From the NCBI RefSeq assembly GCF_020035535.1, contig NZ_CP083349.1, forward strand, positions 2,790,001-2,854,000: a stretch of 64,000 bases of DNA, given 5' to 3'. Under the pieces are notes generated by a model, which worked only from the letters and a program-made list of their open reading frames with translations, did no database searches and was not told where the DNA came from. How positions within the stretch are numbered: position 1 is the first letter of the stretch; each line of letters starts with the position of its first letter. The stretch comes from Ensifer adhaerens (lineage in GTDB: Bacteria; Pseudomonadota; Alphaproteobacteria; Rhizobiales; Rhizobiaceae). The position numbers were made by a program, and so were the translations under genes. This document shows positions 8,240 through 16,716 of this stretch, in pieces.

Positions 8240-8677
8240 TCAACCCTTGAGTTCCACCGCCGATTTCGAGCCGGTCTTGATCCCGCTCATGCAGGCGCCC
8301 GGCTGCACGCCGTCGCCCACACAGGCCGGCGCATCGTTGATCAGCAGGCTCTTCACCGCATCGCAATTGGTACCAGGGAGATCGAACTGGCGAACCTTGG
8401 TCTTGCCGGCGGGCAGATCGCGAAAGTCGAGCACGGCCATGCGCTCGACCAGACCCTTCTGGTCGAAGATCACGAACTCGAAGGAAACCTTGCTCAGCGA
8501 CTGCGCAAAGGCGTTGCCGGCGACGAAGGTGAGCTTGCAGCCCTTCTGCGACGGCGCGACCTCGTTCAACTCGATTGTCAACCCGGCGGCGGGAGCAGCC
8601 TCCTGCGCGTTGGCACTGCCCGCAGCGATGAGGGCCGCAAGAGCAACGGAAACAATCGGAAGGCTGAAAAACTTCAT
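8240..8677 (-). CDS. Exported protein of the tonB operon, unknown function
   Basis: 145 aa with a typical signal peptide (MKFFSLPIVSVALAALIAAG, cleavage after SANA), giving a periplasmic protein of about 120 residues with four cysteines (QKGCKL, GTNCDA, PACVGD, GACMSG), possibly two disulphides. Start at 8677 follows GGGGGTTATG. It is the first gene after the iron box at 8796 and is followed by tonB, suggesting an envelope role in iron or haem acquisition. No specific family assigned. Confidence 0.7.
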   Translation of the reverse strand: MKFFSLPIVSVALAALIAAGSANAQEAAPAAGLTIELNEVAPSQKGCKLTFVAGNAFAQSLSKVSFEFVIFDQKGLVERMAVLDFRDLPAGKTKVRQFDLPGTNCDAVKSLLINDAPACVGDGVQPGACMSGIKTGSKSAVELKG

Positions 8678-8795
8678 ATCGACATAACCCCCAAGGTTGC
8701 GGCGAACCACCGAACGAGCCCCGCACGCCCTTGTCCACAAGCCGGCAATAACTAACTTGAGTGTATAAGTCCGGTATTGCGTCCATAAATAAATA

Positions 8796-8810
8796 TGAGT
8801 AATGAAGTCA
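8796..8810. promoter_or_regulatory. Iron-responsive operator (RirA-type IRO box) in the hmuP/tonB-operon divergent region
   Basis: TGAGTAATGAAGTCA matches TGA-N9-TCA exactly. It sits in the gap between the minus-strand exported-protein/tonB genes (start 8677) and hmuP (start 8886), where it can serve both directions. A second, one-mismatch version (TGA-N9-TCC) lies at 8758-8772. RirA represses haem-uptake genes under iron sufficiency in rhizobia; occupancy here is inferred. Confidence 0.65.
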
Positions 8811-8885
8811 AGATAGTAAACGAATTGCACGGCAGGAAATGCTGGAAAAACAGCGCTACCTGCCCTCTCGAAACGGCCAAACGCA

Positions 8886-9065
8886 GTGACCAACGACAGT
8901 GACCTTGCACGCCCATCCGAGCCGCCGATCAAGGCCGGGCGCGCGCAGCGGATTATCGAAAGTCGCGAACTTTTCGGCAGCGAAAACGAGATCCTCATTT
9001 CCCACGACGGCGCGATCTACCGCATGAAGATCACCCGCCAAGGCAAACTGATCCTGAACAAATAG
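8886..9065 (+). CDS. hmuP: HmuP/HemP family haem-uptake protein
   Basis: 59-aa protein starting at GTG 8886. The C-terminal half shows the HemP signature: QRIIESRELFGSENEIL, then HDGAIYRMKITRQGKLIL. In bradyrhizobia HmuP is a co-activator of haem-uptake genes. No in-frame ATG exists upstream and the Shine-Dalgarno is weak. The stop at 9065 is five bases from the hmuS ATG, so the two are one operon. Confidence 0.82.
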   Translation: MTNDSDLARPSEPPIKAGRAQRIIESRELFGSENEILISHDGAIYRMKITRQGKLILNK

Positions 9066-9069
9066 GCAG

Positions 9070-10137
9070 ATGAAAATGACCGAGAGCCTCCGCCCCACTC
9101 CTTCCGAAATCCGCACCTACCGCGCCGAAAACCCGAAGATGCGCGAGCGTGATATCGCAGCCCAGCTTGGCGTTTCCGAAGCCGCTCTCGTCGCTGCCGA
9201 ATGTGGGCTGTCCGCCGTGCGCATCGACGCCGATGCCAACCGCTTCCTGTCGCGCGTCGAGGAACTCGGCGAAGTCATGGCGCTGACCCGCAACGAAAGC
9301 GCGGTTCATGAAAAGATCGGCGTCTACGAGAAGATCACCACCGGCGAGATGGCGAGCATCGTGCTTGGCGAACAGATCGATCTGCGCGTTTTCCCGAGCG
9401 CCTGGGTGCACGCTTTTGCCGTGACGAAGACCGACGACAAGGGCGAAGTCCGCAAGAGCCTGCAGTTCTTCGACAAGTGGGGCAATGCGGTGCACAAGGT
9501 GCATCTGCGCCCGGAATCGAATGTCGCGGCCTATGACAAGATCGTCGCGGATTTCCGCCTTGACGACCAGGCGCAGGACTTCACCCCCGACTTGAGCGTG
9601 CCGGCAACCGACGACAAGCCGGAGACCGTGGTCGATGCTGTCGAACTGCGCGACCGCTGGACGAAAATGACGGACACGCACCAGTTCCACGGTATTCTGC
9701 GCAAGCTGAAGATCGGCCGTCGTCAGGCGCTCAGCAACATCGGCGAGGATTTCGCCTGGCAGCTCGACCCCTCCAGCATCGAAGCGATGATGCGCGAAAG
9801 CGCCGAAGCCGAATTGCCGATCATGTGCTTCGTCGGCAACCGCGGCGTGATCCAGATTCACTCCGGCCCGATCGCCAAGATCGCGCCGATGGGCCCGTGG
9901 CTCAACGTCATGGACCCGACCTTCCACCTGCATCTGCGTACCGATCATATCGCCGAACTCTGGGCCGTGCGCAAGCCGACCGCCGACGGCCACGTCACCT
10001 CGATCGAGGCGCTGGACGCCAAGGGCGAGATGATCATCCAGTTCTTCGGCAAGCGGAAGGAAGGTCTCGCGGAGCGTCCGGAATGGCGCACGATCGCCGA
10101 AGGCTTGGCGCGCCGCGACACGACTGTCGCCGCCTGA
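9070..10137 (+). CDS. hmuS: Haem-degrading/haem-trafficking factor HmuS
   Basis: 355-aa cytoplasmic protein of the HemS/ChuX-HutX family. It has the duplicated HemS architecture (about residues 30-165 and 205-345), with the PSWVHAF-type segment of the first repeat visible as FPSAWVHAF and the second repeat containing GNRGVIQIHSGP and GPWLNVMDPTFHLHL. The family takes up haem from the importer and delivers or breaks it. An alternative ATG lies two codons downstream (9076). It is followed by hmuTUV in the same direction. Confidence 0.93.
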   Translation: MKMTESLRPTPSEIRTYRAENPKMRERDIAAQLGVSEAALVAAECGLSAVRIDADANRFLSRVEELGEVMALTRNESAVHEKIGVYEKITTGEMASIVLGEQIDLRVFPSAWVHAFAVTKTDDKGEVRKSLQFFDKWGNAVHKVHLRPESNVAAYDKIVADFRLDDQAQDFTPDLSVPATDDKPETVVDAVELRDRWTKMTDTHQFHGILRKLKIGRRQALSNIGEDFAWQLDPSSIEAMMRESAEAELPIMCFVGNRGVIQIHSGPIAKIAPMGPWLNVMDPTFHLHLRTDHIAELWAVRKPTADGHVTSIEALDAKGEMIIQFFGKRKEGLAERPEWRTIAEGLARRDTTVAA

Positions 10138-10157
10138 GGACAGGATAGGACACTCAG

Positions 10158-11108
10158 ATGATCAACGGCCTCGACTTCCGTCGCCTTCGCCGCTCAGGAC
10201 TGGCGCTCGCCGCCTTTGCCCTTGCGGCTCCCTTCCTGCTTCCGGCGGTGGCGCCCGGCGCCCCCTCCTTCATCCGGCCGGCGATGGCCGAGGACATGCA
10301 GAAGTCCGACGTCTCACGCGTTGTTTCCGTCGGCGGAGCTATCACCGAGATCATCTACGCGCTCGGCGAGGAAGGTCGCCTCGTCGGTCGCGATTCCACC
10401 AGCACCTATCCGGAAGCGGCGAAGGCGCTGCCCGATGTCGGCTATATGCGCCAGCTCGCACCGGAAGGCATCATTGCGGCCAACCCGAGCGCCATAATCG
10501 CCGTCGAAGGCAGCGGCCCGCCGGAGGCTTTGGCGGTGCTGAAACAAGCGAACATCGCCTTTACCAGCGTGCCCGAGACTTTCGACAAGGTCGGCATCCC
10601 CTCGAAGATCCGCGCCGTCGGCGCCTTCCTGGGTGTAGAGGACAAGGCCGAAGCCCTGGCAAAGAGCGTCGAAGCCGACCTCGATGCCGCAGTCGCCGAG
10701 AGTTCCGCCCGTCCGCAAGCCGAACGCAAGCGCGTGCTTTTCATCCTGAGCACCCAGGGTGGAAAGGTCATGGCATCGGGACAGGGAACTGCCGCTAACG
10801 GCATCATCGAGCTTGCCGGTGCCGTCAACGCGGTCGGCACCTTCCCCGGCTACAAGGCACTGACCGACGAGGCGATCATCGAAGCCAAGCCCGATGTCGT
10901 CCTGATGATGGATCGCGGCGGCGAGCATTCCGCCGAGGCCAAAGAGCTCTTCGCCCTGCCGGCACTGAGCCTCACGCCGGCCGCAAAGAACGAAGCGCTG
11001 ATCCGCATGGACGGTCTGCACCTGCTCGGCTTTGGCCCGCGCACCGCAAGTGCCGTCCGCGAACTGAATGCCGCCATCTACGGGAAGAAGGCCAATGCCT
11101 CGCAGTGA
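10158..11108 (+). CDS. hmuT: Haem ABC transporter periplasmic binding protein HmuT
   Basis: 316 aa. An unusually long N-terminal export signal precedes the mature protein (RRLRRSGLALAAFALAAPF, then a second hydrophobic part up to AMAED near residue 44). The type III binding-protein fold starts at RVVSVGGAITEIIYALGEEGRLVGRD, characteristic of haem-binding HmuT/ShuT proteins. It delivers haem to HmuU/HmuV. Its stop codon lies inside a hairpin shared with the hmuU start. Confidence 0.93.
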   Translation: MINGLDFRRLRRSGLALAAFALAAPFLLPAVAPGAPSFIRPAMAEDMQKSDVSRVVSVGGAITEIIYALGEEGRLVGRDSTSTYPEAAKALPDVGYMRQLAPEGIIAANPSAIIAVEGSGPPEALAVLKQANIAFTSVPETFDKVGIPSKIRAVGAFLGVEDKAEALAKSVEADLDAAVAESSARPQAERKRVLFILSTQGGKVMASGQGTAANGIIELAGAVNAVGTFPGYKALTDEAIIEAKPDVVLMMDRGGEHSAEAKELFALPALSLTPAAKNEALIRMDGLHLLGFGPRTASAVRELNAAIYGKKANASQ

Positions 11109-11115
11109 GGCATTG
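11093..11115 (+). promoter_or_regulatory. Hairpin spanning the hmuT stop and hmuU start
   Basis: CAATGCCTC (11093-11101) pairs perfectly with GAGGCATTG (11107-11115) around a five-base loop. The 5' arm contains the likely hmuU ATG (11095) and the 3' side includes the hmuT TGA (11106-11108). A ribosome finishing hmuT would open the stem, so it could make hmuU translation dependent on hmuT translation. Structure is seen; coupling is inferred. Confidence 0.55.
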
Positions 11116-12213
11116 GACCGCGGCATGCGCCTGACCGCTTTCGCCGCCGACATCCGCAGCGAGTGGCGCTCCGGCAACCGTTCGCGGCTGGCGCGTCTCG
11201 TCATCGTCGCCCTGATCGCGTTTGCCGCCGCGACCTTCGTCGGCTCGATCATGACCGGTGCGGCCGATGCGTCGCTCTCAAACGTCTGGCGCTGGCTGAT
11301 CGGTGAAGCCGATCAGGGCTTGAGCATCCGCGACCGCATCATCATTCTCGATATCCGCCTGCCGCGCGCCGTGCTGGGCATGCTCGTCGGCGCGTCGCTC
11401 GCCGTTTCCGGTGTCGTGATGCAGGGGCTTTTCCGCAACCCCTTGGCTGATCCCGGCCTCGTCGGCGTGTCCTCAGGCGCGAGCCTCGGCGCCGTGCTGC
11501 TGATCGTGCTCGGAACCGCTGCCTTCGGGCCGCTCTTTGCGCTATTCGGCTTCTATGCGCTGCCGGTGGCAGCCTTCATGGGCGGCCTCGTCACCACGCT
11601 GCTCCTCTACCGCATCGCCACCCGCGGTGGCCAGACGTCGATCGCCACGCTGCTGCTTGCCGGCATCGCGCTCGGCGCGCTGACAGGTGCAGTCACCGGT
11701 GTCCTGGTCTTCAGAGCCGACGACAAGCAATTGCGCGACCTGACTTTCTGGGGGCTCGGTTCGCTCGCTGGCGCCAACTGGACGAAGATCCTGGCTGCGG
11801 CCCCGATCATTCTCGCCTCACTCGCGGTTACGCCTTTCCTGGCGCGCGGGCTAAACGCCATCACGCTTGGCGAGGCGGCCGCCTTCCATATGGGCATTCC
11901 CGTGCAGCGACTGAAGAACATCGCAATCGTCAGCGTCGCAGCGGCAACCGGCGCGTCCGTTGCCGTCAGCGGCGGAATCGGCTTTGTCGGCATCGTCGTC
12001 CCTCACCTGTTGCGGCTCGTCATCGGCCCCGATCATCGCTACCTGCTGCCCGCCTCGGCGCTGCTTGGCGGCACACTTTTGATCCTCGCCGACATGATTG
12101 CCCGCACCATCGTTTCCCCGGCGGAGCTGCCGATCGGCATCGTCACCGCCTTTATCGGCGCGCCGTTCTTCCTCTGGATCCTGCTGCGCGGCCGCTCGAA
12201 CATGGGACTGTAA
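11095..12213 (+). CDS. hmuU: Haem ABC transporter permease HmuU (FecCD family)
   Basis: 372 aa from ATG 11095, with about ten transmembrane helices. Family motifs include LPRAVLGMLVGASLAVSG, QGLFRNPLADPGLVGVSSG and GGIGFVGIVVPHLLRL. The start overlaps the hmuT end by 14 bases and has GAAGAAGG close upstream; ATG 11068 or 11125 are alternatives. Works as a dimer with two HmuV ATPases to import haem. Confidence 0.92.
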   Translation: MPRSEALDRGMRLTAFAADIRSEWRSGNRSRLARLVIVALIAFAAATFVGSIMTGAADASLSNVWRWLIGEADQGLSIRDRIIILDIRLPRAVLGMLVGASLAVSGVVMQGLFRNPLADPGLVGVSSGASLGAVLLIVLGTAAFGPLFALFGFYALPVAAFMGGLVTTLLLYRIATRGGQTSIATLLLAGIALGALTGAVTGVLVFRADDKQLRDLTFWGLGSLAGANWTKILAAAPIILASLAVTPFLARGLNAITLGEAAAFHMGIPVQRLKNIAIVSVAAATGASVAVSGGIGFVGIVVPHLLRLVIGPDHRYLLPASALLGGTLLILADMIARTIVSPAELPIGIVTAFIGAPFFLWILLRGRSNMGL

Positions 12214-12221
12214 ACGAAACC

Positions 12222-13013
12222 ATGATCAGCGTTTCCAATCTCTCCGTCCGCCTCGGCGGCCGACCCGTCATCCACGGCGTTTCGCTCGAGGCGCTGCCCG
12301 GGGCATTGACCGCCATCGTCGGCCCGAACGGCTCCGGCAAGACGACGACGCTGAAGGCGATCTCCGGGGAGCTTTCGCCCGCCGACGGGACGATCCGCAT
12401 CAACGGCCGCGACCTGCGCGGCCTGAAGCCATGGGAGCTGGCGCTGATGCGCGGGGTGCTTCCCCAGTCGACCGTCATCTCCTTCCCCTTCACCGTGCGC
12501 GAGGTCGTGAGACTGGGCCTAGCTGCCGGCGTCAACGCGGATCCTGCCGCACACGACAGGGTCACGGCCGAGGCTTTGGAAGCGGTGGATCTGGCCGGTT
12601 TTGCCGGACGCTTCTACCAGGAACTGTCAGGCGGCGAGCAGCAGCGCGTGCAGCTTGCGCGCGTGCTCTGCCAGATCACCGATCCGGTCATCGACGGCGA
12701 GCCACGCTACCTGCTGCTCGACGAGCCGGTGTCCAGTCTCGATATCCGCCATCAGCTCGGGATCATGCAGCTCGCCCGCAAGTTCTGCGAGCGCGGCGGG
12801 GGCGTCGTTGCCGTGATGCACGATCTCAACCTGACGGCGATGTTCGCCGACAGAATGGTGATGATGAAGGCCGGCAAGGTCCGCGCCTGCGGTACGCCAC
12901 GCGAGGTTCTGACCGACGAGACGATGGAAGCCGTCTTCGGCTGCCGCATGCAGGTGGGCGCCACACCGGCATCGCACGTGCCGTTCGTCCTGCCGCAGAC
13001 GGCGACCCTCTGA
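12222..13013 (+). CDS. hmuV: Haem ABC transporter ATPase HmuV
   Basis: 263 aa. Walker A GPNGSGKTT (about residues 36-44), signature LSGGEQQRVQLARV and Walker B YLLLDEPVSSLD are all intact, followed by the switch histidine in AVMHDLN. It begins eight bases after hmuU ends and closes the hmuPSTUV operon. Supplies energy for haem uptake. Confidence 0.94.
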   Translation: MISVSNLSVRLGGRPVIHGVSLEALPGALTAIVGPNGSGKTTTLKAISGELSPADGTIRINGRDLRGLKPWELALMRGVLPQSTVISFPFTVREVVRLGLAAGVNADPAAHDRVTAEALEAVDLAGFAGRFYQELSGGEQQRVQLARVLCQITDPVIDGEPRYLLLDEPVSSLDIRHQLGIMQLARKFCERGGGVVAVMHDLNLTAMFADRMVMMKAGKVRACGTPREVLTDETMEAVFGCRMQVGATPASHVPFVLPQTATL

Positions 13014-13218
13014 CGCCACGCCTCGGGTTCGCGCAAGCGCCCCGCGGCGTTGCCGGATTTCGCAGGCTTCAACATCAAGATTGATCGAAACAATTTCCGC
13101 ACTTGTGCGTTGTTCCCCCGAAGCGCCGGCAAGGGCCTCTAGTTGTGCCTGCTGGTTCCGTCAGACAGCGCCGACCGTTCGCGGCCGGCGCGTGCGTGAA
13201 AGGAAGGGAGTATCCATC

Positions 13219-13584
13219 ATGGCACCTAGCCTCTTCTCCGGCTCGAGCTCGCGATCCACAAAAAATGGCAAACTCGCCGATATCTCCGTCGAGGAGCAGT
13301 TGAGCGAACTGCGCGATGACGTTGCAACACTGGTTGCGTTGTTGGCCGACCGCGGATCGGCGGCATCCAAGCAGGCCCGCAGCAAGGCACAGGACGCCCG
13401 CGAACAGGCCGAAGCGAGTGTAAGCGAGCTCTTGGCGAGCGGCGAAGAGTTGCTTACCGAGTTGCGCGGCCGGTATGCGGGAACCGAAAAGCAAGTTCGC
13501 CACGCGGTCCGCGAGCATCCGATCGCCACACTCGGAGCCGCCGCCCTGATAGGGCTCGCGGTGGCAGCATTGCTTCGTCGCTAA
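13219..13584 (+). CDS. DUF883 (ElaB/YqjD-like) membrane-anchored protein
   Basis: 121 aa. A long alanine-rich, probably helical region (about 25-95) ends in a single C-terminal transmembrane helix with HPIATLGAAALIGLAVAALLRR, the DUF883 arrangement. ATG 13219 has AAGGGAG upstream. E. coli relatives bind ribosomes and are stress-phase induced. The next gene resembles the YqjE-type partner, so this may be a yqjD-yqjE-like pair. The 205-base gap before it holds no convincing promoter or gene. Confidence 0.78.
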   Translation: MAPSLFSGSSSRSTKNGKLADISVEEQLSELRDDVATLVALLADRGSAASKQARSKAQDAREQAEASVSELLASGEELLTELRGRYAGTEKQVRHAVREHPIATLGAAALIGLAVAALLRR

Positions 13585-13702
13585 CCTCAAATCGCATGGG
13601 GCCGCGGGCACAAGCTCGCGGTCCGAGCGATTGGGGAAGAGCATAGTTTGCAGCCCTCAATCCGCTCGAATTTCTGAGTGTCGATCACGACGGGAGTAGT
13701 GC

Positions 13703-14134
13703 ATGGGACCGCTGACGGCCGCGCTCGCGAGCCTCTTGGCTGCCGACATCGGCGCCACCGCCTCTCGCGTGAAGCGCAACGCAGCCCTGTGGAGCGTCAT
13801 AGGGCTGTTACTCGTCACTGCATATGTCTTCGCGCTCGCAGCCACTTTTCTTTATCTCAGCGCTCGCTACTCCCCGGTCGCGGCCGCCGCAGCGATCGCC
13901 GTCGCGCTGGTCGTCACCGCGCTGGTGCTGGTCGCTATCCTCATTTCGCTGCAGAACCGTGACCGTCGGCGCCAGGAAGAACGTCGTCGACGGACGCAAA
14001 TGCAGACCAATCTGACGCTCCTTGCGGCGGCAGGCATCCTGCGCAAACAGCCGCTTCTCGCCGTTGCGACCGCTATTGCCGTCGGCGCTCTCTTGGGTAC
14101 CGGCAAGCGACGCGGACGCAAACAAGACGACTGA
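13703..14134 (+). CDS. Small inner-membrane protein, YqjE-like
   Basis: 143 aa with two strong central transmembrane helices (about 28-52 and 58-84) separated by a short turn, a basic region (RDRRRQEERRRRTQ), and a weaker hydrophobic segment near 118-132 before a basic tail. GGGAG lies six bases before the ATG. It lies 119 bases after the DUF883 gene. The layout fits the phage-holin-like/YqjE families, but sequence similarity is too general to be sure. Confidence 0.6.
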   Translation: MGPLTAALASLLAADIGATASRVKRNAALWSVIGLLLVTAYVFALAATFLYLSARYSPVAAAAAIAVALVVTALVLVAILISLQNRDRRRQEERRRRTQMQTNLTLLAAAGILRKQPLLAVATAIAVGALLGTGKRRGRKQDD

Positions 14135-14176
14135 TACGCACATCAGCCCTTTGCCTTGATGGCTAGGCCCGATTTT

Positions 14177-15679
14177 CTAAAGCGGCAGGCGGATCAGCGC
14201 CGTGACCCCGGCAGGCAGATACTCGACCTTCACCGAGCTACCCAGCACCTTGTCGAGGCTGCGCTCGATGAGAATGGTGCCGAAGCCGCGCCGCTTCGGT
14301 TCGCGCACCGGCGGCCCGCCGACCTCGGTCCAGGTGAGATGCAGGATCGTGTCACCGTCTTCGACGACGTTGCGCGCGGTCAACACCACTTTTCCCTTCG
14401 GCACGGACAGCGATCCGTACTTCACCGCGTTGGTTGCAAGCTCGTGCAGAACCAATCCGAGACCCACGGCCTGGTCTGGACCAAGCGACACGTCATCCTT
14501 GTGCAGCTCGATCTGATCCGCATAGGCGCTCACATGCGGCAGCAATTGCTTGGCGATCAGGTCGGCAAGCCGGATGGTGCCCCATTCATGATCGGAGAGC
14601 AGACCATGCGCCTCGGAGATCGCCTGCAGGCGACCTGCAAAAGCGGTCATGAATTCTGCTGGGTCGCTTGTCTGGCGAAGCGTCTGGCGCGCAAGCGATT
14701 GCAGCATGGCCAGCGTGTTCTTGACCCGGTGATTGAGTTCTTTGAGCAGCAGCCGCGTGCGCTGCACCGAAGCCTGCTGGTCGGTGACATCGATCGTCAC
14801 GCCGATGAAGGTGAGCGGATTGCCCTTGCTGTCCCGGTCGTGCACGCGGCCGCGGCCGAGCAGCCAGCGACCGGTATCGCCGATACGGAACATCCCGTCA
14901 TATTCGTCGTCGGCCTTCATCGCCTGGCGAAGCTTGGAAAACGTCGCGCCCCGATCGTCGACATGGATCGCACCGAAGATCTCCCGCGCACCGACGGAAC
15001 TTTCGGCCGAGAGCCCGAACATGCGTTTCAGCGCGCTATTGCCGGCGATCGCGCCGGAACGGATATCCCACAGCCAGCTGCCGATATTGGCCGCCTCGAG
15101 CGCCATTGCATGCCGCTGCTCCTCGCGTGACAATGCCGCTTCCTTCAGCGCGCGCCGACGTGCCTCGTCCTTGACCTTGAACAGGGACGCGGCGAGCGCG
15201 GCCAGCCGGCACAACTGATCAACGAGCGGTGGCGACACCGCGGAGCGCGGCTTGTCGTCGAACACGCAGACCGTACCCACCGCCTGCCCGTCGAGCACGA
15301 TCGGCACACCGGCATAGAAGCGCAAGAATGGCGACCCCTTGACCTGCCGGTGACGCGCGAAGCGCGGATCGATCGAAGCATCGGGCACGACGAGGCAGGC
15401 GTCGGCCGCGGTCGACACATGCGCGCAGAATGCGTCTTCGGATGGGGCACGGGTCTCGTCGGTGCCGACGGCGGCCTTGAACCATTGCCATTCACGGTCG
15501 ATTAGCGTCACCAGCGCAATCGGAGCGTCGAAAAGTCCTGCGGCGATTTCGACGATCCCGTCGAAGTCCCGGTCCGGAACGGCCATATCGGGCACGGTTG
15601 CATGCAGAACGCCAAGACGCTCGGGCGCGTCGAGCAGCCTCGTCACGGGCGGATCCGTTTTCTCTGTCCTCACGCGCAT
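14177..15679 (-). CDS. rsiC: HWE-family sensor histidine kinase (GAF-PAS), general stress response kinase
   Basis: 500 aa, no membrane segment. N-terminal GAF domain (about 38-168), PAS domain (about 190-305), HisKA_2/HWE phosphoacceptor domain with His317 in ELNHRVKNTLAMLQSLARQTLR-type box, and an HWE ATPase domain with HELATNAVKYGSL. HWE kinases phosphorylate PhyR-type regulators. In Sinorhizobium a kinase gene at this exact place, beside rpoE2-rsiA1-rsiB1, is rsiC. GAF/PAS sensing suggests a soluble or redox/light-type signal; none can be read from sequence. Confidence 0.82.
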   Translation of the reverse strand: MRVRTEKTDPPVTRLLDAPERLGVLHATVPDMAVPDRDFDGIVEIAAGLFDAPIALVTLIDREWQWFKAAVGTDETRAPSEDAFCAHVSTAADACLVVPDASIDPRFARHRQVKGSPFLRFYAGVPIVLDGQAVGTVCVFDDKPRSAVSPPLVDQLCRLAALAASLFKVKDEARRRALKEAALSREEQRHAMALEAANIGSWLWDIRSGAIAGNSALKRMFGLSAESSVGAREIFGAIHVDDRGATFSKLRQAMKADDEYDGMFRIGDTGRWLLGRGRVHDRDSKGNPLTFIGVTIDVTDQQASVQRTRLLLKELNHRVKNTLAMLQSLARQTLRQTSDPAEFMTAFAGRLQAISEAHGLLSDHEWGTIRLADLIAKQLLPHVSAYADQIELHKDDVSLGPDQAVGLGLVLHELATNAVKYGSLSVPKGKVVLTARNVVEDGDTILHLTWTEVGGPPVREPKRRGFGTILIERSLDKVLGSSVKVEYLPAGVTALIRLPL

Positions 15680-15842
15680 ACGGTCTCAATTCTCAATCTG
15701 AACGGGATCAGGAGCCCTCAGAGCCTACCCGCTTCCCGCTCGATCTTGGAAACGTCTCGCCCCAAAATCGTCATCACTGCGCATTCGCCAGTCGATGCCA
15801 GCCGTCACGGCCTGTCCCTTTGGGCTCAAGCCGTCAGTGAAA

Positions 15843-15876
15843 GCAGGACACCGCCGGTTTTGCAACGGTGTCCTGC
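15843..15876 (-). terminator. Terminator after rpoE2
   Basis: Arms GCAGGACACCG and CGGTGTCCTGC (11 bases, perfect) around a 12-base loop, followed on the minus strand by TTTC. It begins 15 bases after the rpoE2 stop codon. Confidence 0.65.
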
Positions 15877-15890
15877 CCGAAATTCTACCC

Positions 15891-16445
15891 TCAGGAGACG
15901 AAGGCGCGCGAGGTGATCGGAGCCGAGGTTTCATCCGGTCCGTAGTCGTTTTCACCTTTCACCTGCAGGATATCCTGCAGCCGCTGGCGCGCGCGGTTGA
16001 CTCGGCTCTTGATCGTGCCGAGGGCACAGCCGCAGATCGTCGCTGCCTCCTCGTAGGAAAAGCCGGACGCTCCGACCAGGATGATCGCTTCGCGTTGATC
16101 CGGCGGCAGCATATCGAGCGCCCGCCGGAAGTCCTGCAGGTCGAGCGAGCCGTATTGCTCGGGATGATGGGCGAGCGACTCCGTGAAGTGCCCGTCCGTA
16201 TCCTGCACCTCGCGCCCGCGTTTGCGCATCTGGCTGTAGAGCTCGTTGCGCAGGATCGTAAAGAGCCAGGCCTTCATATTGGTGCCCATCTCGAAATGGT
16301 CCTGCTTTGCCCAGGCCTTCATGATCGTGTCCTGCACCAGGTCGTCGGCGCGGTCGTGGCGACCGATCAACGACATGGCGAAAGCACGCAGGCTCGGTAA
16401 CGCGGCAAGCATCTCTCGCTTGAAATCATTCTTTTCGGACGACAT
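15891..16445 (-). CDS. rpoE2: EcfG-type general stress response sigma factor RpoE2
   Basis: 184-aa extracytoplasmic-function sigma factor. Region 2 is seen at DDLVQDTIMKAWAKQDHF and NMKAWLFTILRNELYSQ, region 4 at LPPDQREAIILVGASGFSYEEAA and GTIKSRVNRARQRL. The start at 16445 is chosen because the protein begins at the ECF domain and lies eight bases from the nepR stop. It directs transcription from GGAAC-N16/17-CGTT promoters; two such promoters are present at 16686-16741. Held inactive by the NepR protein encoded just upstream. Confidence 0.93.
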   Translation of the reverse strand: MSSEKNDFKREMLAALPSLRAFAMSLIGRHDRADDLVQDTIMKAWAKQDHFEMGTNMKAWLFTILRNELYSQMRKRGREVQDTDGHFTESLAHHPEQYGSLDLQDFRRALDMLPPDQREAIILVGASGFSYEEAATICGCALGTIKSRVNRARQRLQDILQVKGENDYGPDETSAPITSRAFVS

Positions 16446-16453
16446 TCTGGCAC

Positions 16454-16648
16454 TCACTCCCTGCCCTGCAGTACCGATTGCTGCTCGGCTGCGTCGAGTT
16501 TTTCCAGAAGATCGAGAAAACGCGCGGGTATCGCCTCTTCCTGAACGGACTGATAGAGCGCCTTCAGCTTTGATGCGATCTGCGCATTCGGGTCTTCTGT
16601 CCATAAGGTCGTGCCGGTGGTCCGCCCTGCCCCTGTTTTATATTTCAT
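16454..16648 (-). CDS. rsiA1: NepR-type anti-sigma factor
   Basis: 64-aa protein with the NepR core LKALYQSVQEEAIPARFLDLLEKLDAAE (two helices joined at the conserved P-x-R-F/L-L turn). It binds RpoE2 until phosphorylated PhyR takes it away. ATG 16648 was chosen; a TTG at 16654 has better spacing from AAGG and is possible. First gene of the nepR-ecfG operon, expressed from the EcfG promoter at 16686-16711, so the pathway is autoregulated. Confidence 0.88.
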   Translation of the reverse strand: MKYKTGAGRTTGTTLWTEDPNAQIASKLKALYQSVQEEAIPARFLDLLEKLDAAEQQSVLQGRE

Positions 16649-16685
16649 TGTCAAACTGTCGCCTTCGAGTGTCCATAGCCGCCAT

Positions 16686-16711
16686 AACGCAGCAGAAAAT
16701 TGAAATGTTCC
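16686..16711 (-). promoter_or_regulatory. EcfG/RpoE2-dependent promoter of rsiA1-rpoE2
   Basis: On the minus strand the sequence reads GGAAC, 17 bases, then CGTT, exactly the EcfG consensus. It points to the rsiA1 start at 16648, about 38 bases downstream. Confidence 0.75.
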
Positions 16712-16716
16712 CTCAC

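Noticed and set aside
8758..8772. Second iron box TGA-N9-TCC
   Set aside because: One mismatch at the last base; mentioned as a possible weak site but not listed as an independent feature.
13014..13218. EcfG promoter before the DUF883 gene
   Set aside because: No plus-strand GGAAC with CGTT in the gap, although stress control would have been attractive.
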